Assembly: GCF_045635475.1 (NCBI RefSeq)
Contig: NZ_JBJGXI010000022.1
Coordinates: 1-64,000, forward strand
DNA length: 64,000 bases
Direction of reading: 5' to 3'
Source: JBJGXI01 sp045635475
Lineage (GTDB): Bacteria > Bacillota > Bacilli > Bacillales > Amphibacillaceae
The notes under the pieces are model-generated. The model was not told where the DNA came from. It was given only the letters and a program-made list of their open reading frames with translations, and did no database searches. A program made the translations under genes and the position numbers. Position 1 is the stretch's first letter. Every line of letters begins with the position of its first letter. Positions 59,550 through 64,000 of this stretch are shown in pieces.

Positions 59550-60557
59550 ATGACTGTAAAAGTTGGTATTAATGGATTTGGTCGTATTGGCCGTAACGTA
59601 TTTCGTCAAGCTTTAAAAAACAATGAGGTGGAAGTAGTAGCGGTTAACGATTTAACTGATGCTAATATGCTTGCACACCTGTTGAAATATGATACTGTTC
59701 ACGGAAAGCTAGAAGAAGAAGTTACTGTAAATGGTACTAATTTAGTTGTAGCTGGTAAAGAAATTAAAGTACTTTCTGAGCGCGATCCTGCTAACCTTGG
59801 TTGGGGAGATCTTGGTGTAGAAGTAGTAATCGAATCTACTGGTCGTTTCACAAAGCGTGAAGACGCAAGCAAGCACCTTGATGCTGGCGCGAAAAAAGTC
59901 GTTATCTCTGCTCCTGCTAACGGAGAAGACTTAACAATCGTAATGGGTGTTAACGAAGATAAATATGATGCAGCTAGCCACCACGTGCTTTCTAACGCAT
60001 CTTGTACAACAAACTGTCTTGCACCATTCGCGAAAGTACTTAATGATAGCTTCGGTCTTAAGCGTGGTATGATGACAACTGTACACTCATACACAAATGA
60101 TCAACAAATTCTTGATTTGCCACACAAAGACTACCGTCGTGCTCGTGCGGCAGCAGAAAACATTATCCCAACAAGCACTGGAGCTGCAAAAGCAGTATCA
60201 TTAGTTCTTCCTGAATTAAAAGGAAAATTAAATGGTATGGCAATGCGTGTACCTACTCCAGACGGTTCATTAGTTGACCTTGTTGCTGAATTAGATAAAG
60301 ACGTAACTGCTGAAGAAGTTAACGCAGCATTCAAAGAAGCATCTGAAGGTAAAATGAAAGGTATTCTTGGTTACAGTGAAGAGCCTTTAGTATCTGCTGA
60401 CTATGTTGGCGATCCACATTCTTCTACTATTGATGCATTATCTACAATGGTAATGGAAGGTAACATGGTTAAAGTTGTATCTTGGTATGACAACGAAATG
60501 GGTTACTCTTCTCGTTGTGTAGATTTAGCTGTTTATTTGAAAAAACAAGGCCTATAA
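59550..60557 (+). CDS. gap: Glyceraldehyde-3-phosphate dehydrogenase (glycolytic)
   Basis: NAD-dependent oxidation of glyceraldehyde 3-phosphate to 1,3-bisphosphoglycerate. 335 residues: NAD fold VGINGFGRIGRNVFR, catalytic Cys152 in SNASCTTNCLAP, His in MTTVHSYTNDQ. Its place after cggR identifies it as the glycolytic GapA type. AAGGAGG at 59537-59543 fits ATG 59550 better than ATG 59547. Codon use is strongly biased (GCT, GGT, CGT), as expected of a highly expressed gene. Confidence 0.98.
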   Translation: MTVKVGINGFGRIGRNVFRQALKNNEVEVVAVNDLTDANMLAHLLKYDTVHGKLEEEVTVNGTNLVVAGKEIKVLSERDPANLGWGDLGVEVVIESTGRFTKREDASKHLDAGAKKVVISAPANGEDLTIVMGVNEDKYDAASHHVLSNASCTTNCLAPFAKVLNDSFGLKRGMMTTVHSYTNDQQILDLPHKDYRRARAAAENIIPTSTGAAKAVSLVLPELKGKLNGMAMRVPTPDGSLVDLVAELDKDVTAEEVNAAFKEASEGKMKGILGYSEEPLVSADYVGDPHSSTIDALSTMVMEGNMVKVVSWYDNEMGYSSRCVDLAVYLKKQGL

Positions 60558-60582
60558 TAGATATAAATAGACAAAGATAATG

Positions 60583-60610
60583 GGAGGGGGATCTATCCTC
60601 CTCCTGTTTT
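60583..60610 (+). terminator. Hairpin between gap and pgk
   Basis: GGAGGGGGAT faces ATCCTCCTCC, followed by TGTTTTC. A partial terminator or mRNA-stabilising hairpin that would let gap be expressed above the downstream genes, as known for B. subtilis gapA. Confidence 0.65.
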
Positions 60611-60662
60611 CATCTTGTCTAAAAAACGTACATAATAACTGAATGTAAGGAGGCAGATTTTA

Positions 60663-61844
60663 ATGAATAAACAAACGATTCGTGATTTAGATGTTAACGG
60701 TAAAAAAGTGTTCTGTCGTGTTGATTTCAACGTGCCAATGAACGAAGGACAAGTAACAGATGATACAAGAATCAAAGCTGCACTTCCAACAATTCAACAC
60801 CTTGTTGACCAAGGGGCTAAGGTTATTCTTGCTAGTCACTTAGGTCGCCCTAAAGGTGCAGTAGTAGAAGAACTTCGCTTAGACGCTGTTGCAAAACGCC
60901 TTAGCGATTTACTTGGCAAAACAGTAACAAAAACGGATGAAGTATCTGGTTCAGAAGTGGACGAAGCAATTGCTGGTTTAGGTAATGGCGATGTTCTATT
61001 AATTGAAAACGTTCGTTTCCATCCAGGCGAAACAAAAAATGATCCTGAATTAGCAAAAGCATTTGCAAGTATGGCAGATTATTTTGTTAATGATGCGTTT
61101 GGTGCAGCACACCGTGCTCATGCGTCAACGGCAGGTATTGCTGAACACGTACCATCTGCAGCAGGTTTCTTACTTGAAAAAGAATTAGAAGTACTAGGTA
61201 AAGCGTTGTCCAATCCGGACCGTCCATTCACAGCTATTATTGGTGGGGCGAAGGTTAAGGACAAAATTGGTGTAATCGATAATCTACTTGATAAAGTAGA
61301 CAACTTAATTATCGGTGGTGGATTAGCTTATACTTTCATTAAGGCACAAGGCTATGAAATCGGAAAATCTCTATTAGAAGAAGACAAAATTGAGTTAGCA
61401 AAAGAATTTATGCAAAAAGCGAAAGACAATGGTGTTAATTTACTATTGCCTGTTGATGTAGTAGTTGCAGATGATTTTTCTAATGATGCGAATAAAAAAG
61501 AAGTAAATATCGATAGCATTCCAGCTGATTGGGAAGCATTAGATATTGGACCGAAAACACGTGAGCAATACAGCCAAATTGTTAAAGATTCGAAGCTAGT
61601 CATTTGGAATGGTCCAATGGGTGTATTTGAAATAGAAGCATTTGCAAATGGTACAAAAGCTGTAGCAGATGCACTTGCGAATACAGCTGGCTATACAGTA
61701 ATCGGTGGCGGTGACTCTGCAGCGGCTGTAGAGAAATTCCACTATGCGGAACAAATGGATCATATCTCTACTGGTGGCGGCGCATCGCTAGAGTTTATGG
61801 AAGGTAAAGTATTACCAGGCGTAGATGCTTTAAGCGATAAATAA
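60663..61844 (+). CDS. pgk: Phosphoglycerate kinase
   Basis: Transfers phosphate from 1,3-bisphosphoglycerate to ADP. 393 residues: N-terminal substrate domain (CRVDFNVPMN, ASHLGRPKG, NVRFHPGETKN), hinge and the C-terminal nucleotide domain (IIGGAKVKDKIGVIDNLL, NGPMGVFE, GGGDSAAAVEKF, STGGGASLEFMEGK). AAGGAGGCAG before ATG 60663. Second structural gene of the cggR operon. Confidence 0.98.
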   Translation: MNKQTIRDLDVNGKKVFCRVDFNVPMNEGQVTDDTRIKAALPTIQHLVDQGAKVILASHLGRPKGAVVEELRLDAVAKRLSDLLGKTVTKTDEVSGSEVDEAIAGLGNGDVLLIENVRFHPGETKNDPELAKAFASMADYFVNDAFGAAHRAHASTAGIAEHVPSAAGFLLEKELEVLGKALSNPDRPFTAIIGGAKVKDKIGVIDNLLDKVDNLIIGGGLAYTFIKAQGYEIGKSLLEEDKIELAKEFMQKAKDNGVNLLLPVDVVVADDFSNDANKKEVNIDSIPADWEALDIGPKTREQYSQIVKDSKLVIWNGPMGVFEIEAFANGTKAVADALANTAGYTVIGGGDSAAAVEKFHYAEQMDHISTGGGASLEFMEGKVLPGVDALSDK

Positions 61845-61859
61845 AGGAGAGGTGTTCGT

Positions 61860-62618
61860 ATGCGTAAGAAAGTGATTGCAGGTAACTGGAAAATGAACAA
61901 GGTACGTGAAGAGGCAGAGCAGTTTATTGCAGATGTGAAAAATAGCGTTCCATCTTATGACAAAGTAGAATCTGTTGTTTGTGCACCATTTCCATATTTA
62001 GCAGGACTCGTTGACAAAGCTGCAGGCACAGACGTAAAAGTTGCTGCTCAGAATATGCACTTTGAAGATAATGGAGCTTACACGGGTGAAGTTAGCCCAG
62101 TCATGCTAAAAGATATCGGTGTTACTTACGTTGTACTTGGTCACTCTGAGCGTCGTGAATATTTTGCTGAAACCGATGAAACAGTAAACAAAAAAGCACA
62201 CGCGGCTTTCAATCATGGTTTAACACCGATTGTTTGTGTTGGGGAAACGTTAGAACAACGTGAGAGCAACGAAACAATGACACTTGTAGAAGATCAAGTG
62301 AAAAAGGCGTTAGCTGGATTAAGCGAAGCACAAGTAAAAGAAACGATCATTGCTTATGAACCTATTTGGGCAATTGGAACTGGAAAGACAGCTACTTCAG
62401 AGCAAGCAAATGAAGTATGCACACATATTCGTCAAGTTGTTGCAGCAGCTGTATCAAGCGACGCTGCAGAAGCAGTTCGCATTCAATACGGCGGTAGTGT
62501 AAAAACTGCCAACGTTGATGAGCTACTTTCACAATCAGATATCGACGGCGCATTAGTCGGCGGTGCAAGCCTTGAGGCTGATTCGTTCTTAAAGCTTGTG
62601 GAGGCTGGTGCAAAATGA
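61860..62618 (+). CDS. tpiA: Triosephosphate isomerase
   Basis: Interconverts dihydroxyacetone phosphate and glyceraldehyde 3-phosphate. 252 residues of TIM barrel: Lys in GNWKMNK, His in VLGHSERREYF, catalytic Glu in AYEPIWAIGTGK and the phosphate loop IQYGGSVK...LVGGASL. AAAGGAGAGGTG upstream, 15 bp after pgk. The stop overlaps the gpmI start. Confidence 0.98.
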   Translation: MRKKVIAGNWKMNKVREEAEQFIADVKNSVPSYDKVESVVCAPFPYLAGLVDKAAGTDVKVAAQNMHFEDNGAYTGEVSPVMLKDIGVTYVVLGHSERREYFAETDETVNKKAHAAFNHGLTPIVCVGETLEQRESNETMTLVEDQVKKALAGLSEAQVKETIIAYEPIWAIGTGKTATSEQANEVCTHIRQVVAAAVSSDAAEAVRIQYGGSVKTANVDELLSQSDIDGALVGGASLEADSFLKLVEAGAK

Positions 62619-64000
62619 GTCAGGATAAACTAGCTGCGCTCATCATTTTGGATGGATTTGCGTGTCGTGACGAACTGAAAGGTAATGCTGTCAAACAAGC
62701 AAATACACCAAACTTTGATCGCTATTGGAACAAATACGCGCATAACCAGCTACAAGCTAGCGGTGAAGCGGTAGGACTTCCAGAAGGTCAGATGGGTAAT
62801 TCAGAAGTTGGTCACTTAAATATTGGTGCAGGTCGAATCGTTTATCAAAGCTTAACACGAGTAAACCTATCGATTCGCGAAGGCGACTTCTACGAAAATC
62901 AAGTGTTAAAAAATGCAGTGAAGCATGCGAAAGATAATGATAAAGCATTACATGTGTTTGGATTATTATCAGATGGCGGTGTACACAGCCATATTGAACA
63001 CTTATATGCTGTTTTAAAATTAGCGTCTGCTCAAGATCTGAAGAGAGTGTATGTTCACGCTTTTCTTGACGGAAGAGACGTTGGTCAAAAGTCAGCTGAA
63101 AAGTACATTAGAGCAGCACTTGAAACAATGGCGGATTATGGCGTAGGTGAATTTGCAACCATTTCCGGACGTTATTACAGCATGGACCGTGATAAACGTT
63201 GGGACCGTGTTAAAAAGGCTTACGATGCGATGGTTTATGGTGAAGGTCCTAAATATACCGATCCATTCAAGATTGTTGAAGATAACTATGCAAATGGTAT
63301 CTATGATGAGTTCGTTTTACCATCTGTTATTACAGATGAAACTGGTGCACCAAAAGCAACCATTGAAGACCAAGATTCTGTAATCTTTTACAACTTCCGA
63401 CCAGATCGTGCGATTCAAATTTCACGTACGTTTGCTAATGAAGATTTTCGTGATTTTGAACGCGGCGACAAAGCACCAAAGGATCTTCACTTTGTATGCA
63501 TGACAAACTTTAGTGAAACAGTCGATGGTTTAGTTGCATATAAGCCTGTAAACTTAGACAACACAGTTGGAGAAGTTTTAGCACAAAATAATCTAAATCA
63601 ATTACGTATTGCTGAAACCGAGAAATATCCACACGTTACTTTCTTTATGAGTGGCGGACGTGAAAAGGAATTTCCAGGTGAAAAGCGAATCTTAATTGAT
63701 TCTCCAAAGGTAGCTACCTATGATTTACAGCCAGAAATGAGTGCTTATGAAGTAACAGATGCATTATTAAAAGAACTTGATGAAGGTAACCAAAATGCGA
63801 TTTTGTTAAACTTTGCAAATCCAGATATGGTTGGCCACTCTGGTATGCTTGAGCCTACAATCAAAGCAATTGAAACGGTTGATGAGTGTCTTGGTAAAAT
63901 CGTTGATAAGATAACCGAAAAAGGTGGGTATGCTATTATTACAGCAGACCACGGTAACTCGGATGAAGTGATTACGATGGATGATAAGCCAATGACTGCT
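62615..64000 (+). CDS. gpmI: 2,3-bisphosphoglycerate-independent phosphoglycerate mutase (partial)
   Basis: Mn-dependent isomerisation of 3- to 2-phosphoglycerate. 462 of the usual 510 or so residues are in the window; the rest lies beyond the end. Seen: the metal Asp of LIILDGFACRDE, the phosphoserine nucleophile in GQMGNSEVGHLNIGAGR (Ser near 62), HAFLDGRDVG, NFRPDRAIQ, NFANPDMVGHSG and the second metal motif TADHGNSDE. ATG 62615 overlaps the tpiA stop (ATGA), a coupled start. Confidence 0.97.
   Translation, partial: MSQDKLAALIILDGFACRDELKGNAVKQANTPNFDRYWNKYAHNQLQASGEAVGLPEGQMGNSEVGHLNIGAGRIVYQSLTRVNLSIREGDFYENQVLKNAVKHAKDNDKALHVFGLLSDGGVHSHIEHLYAVLKLASAQDLKRVYVHAFLDGRDVGQKSAEKYIRAALETMADYGVGEFATISGRYYSMDRDKRWDRVKKAYDAMVYGEGPKYTDPFKIVEDNYANGIYDEFVLPSVITDETGAPKATIEDQDSVIFYNFRPDRAIQISRTFANEDFRDFERGDKAPKDLHFVCMTNFSETVDGLVAYKPVNLDNTVGEVLAQNNLNQLRIAETEKYPHVTFFMSGGREKEFPGEKRILIDSPKVATYDLQPEMSAYEVTDALLKELDEGNQNAILLNFANPDMVGHSGMLEPTIKAIETVDECLGKIVDKITEKGGYAIITADHGNSDEVITMDDKPMTA

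Overview
The window is a low-GC Firmicutes chromosome segment from a member of the Bacillaceae. The backbone gene order matches the Bacillus subtilis secA-prfB-ftsEX-ctpB-minJ, uvrBA, hprK-lgt-ppaX, trxB, yvcI-rapZ-yvcK-whiA-crh, clpP and cggR-gap-pgk-tpi-pgm neighbourhoods. Crh (Gln15/Ser46), bacillithiol deacetylase BshB2, a CtsR box at clpP, a LexA/DinR box at uvrB, S-box riboswitches and a CggR-type operator all agree with this. Gene content and abundant intergenic repeats suggest an environmental, perhaps halotolerant genus (Oceanobacillus/Virgibacillus/Gracilibacillus-like), but the sequence does not fix the genus.

Layout. 0-12.7 kb: secretion, translation termination (prfB with its +1 frameshift) and cell-wall/division genes (ftsE, ftsX, an M23 hydrolase, ctpB, minJ). 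12.8-20 kb: prfC and the SOS-controlled uvrBA pair. 20-30.9 kb: bacillithiol, envelope-stress, HPr kinase, lipoprotein and glycerol phosphate genes, a TPR protein and trxB. 31-36.4 kb: the yvcI-rapZ-yvcK-whiA-crh cluster, then clpP on the opposite strand. 36.4-57.1 kb is an accessory segment inserted, relative to B. subtilis, between clpP and the glycolytic operon. It holds GC-rich repeats, tRNA-Arg(CCG), nitric oxide synthase, a methionine/sulfur block under two SAM riboswitches, and about 10 kb of small membrane proteins around two ECF sigma/anti-sigma pairs. 57.1-64 kb: ldh, a glutaredoxin-like gene, and cggR-gap-pgk-tpi-gpmI, the last cut by the window end.

How the genes work together. 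The clearest functional unit is metX / metY-CoA-binding fusion / ssuABC-type transporter / acsA. The MetX-MetY route spends acetyl-CoA and releases acetate, and the acetyl-CoA synthetase at the end of the same run could recharge it. FtsEX, the adjacent coiled-coil M23 hydrolase, CtpB and MinJ form a division/wall-remodelling block. The two ECF cassettes share an anti-sigma N-terminal motif and a candidate promoter (TGGGAC, 16-17 nt, CGTCTAA) upstream of each sigma gene, suggesting duplicated self-activating switches. A MITE-like repeat family bounded by GTTCAAAAAGG-type ends occurs four times, each copy just 5' of a gene. Several accessory genes have a good ribosome binding site placed for CTG, ATT or ATC/ATA rather than for ATG, GTG or TTG.
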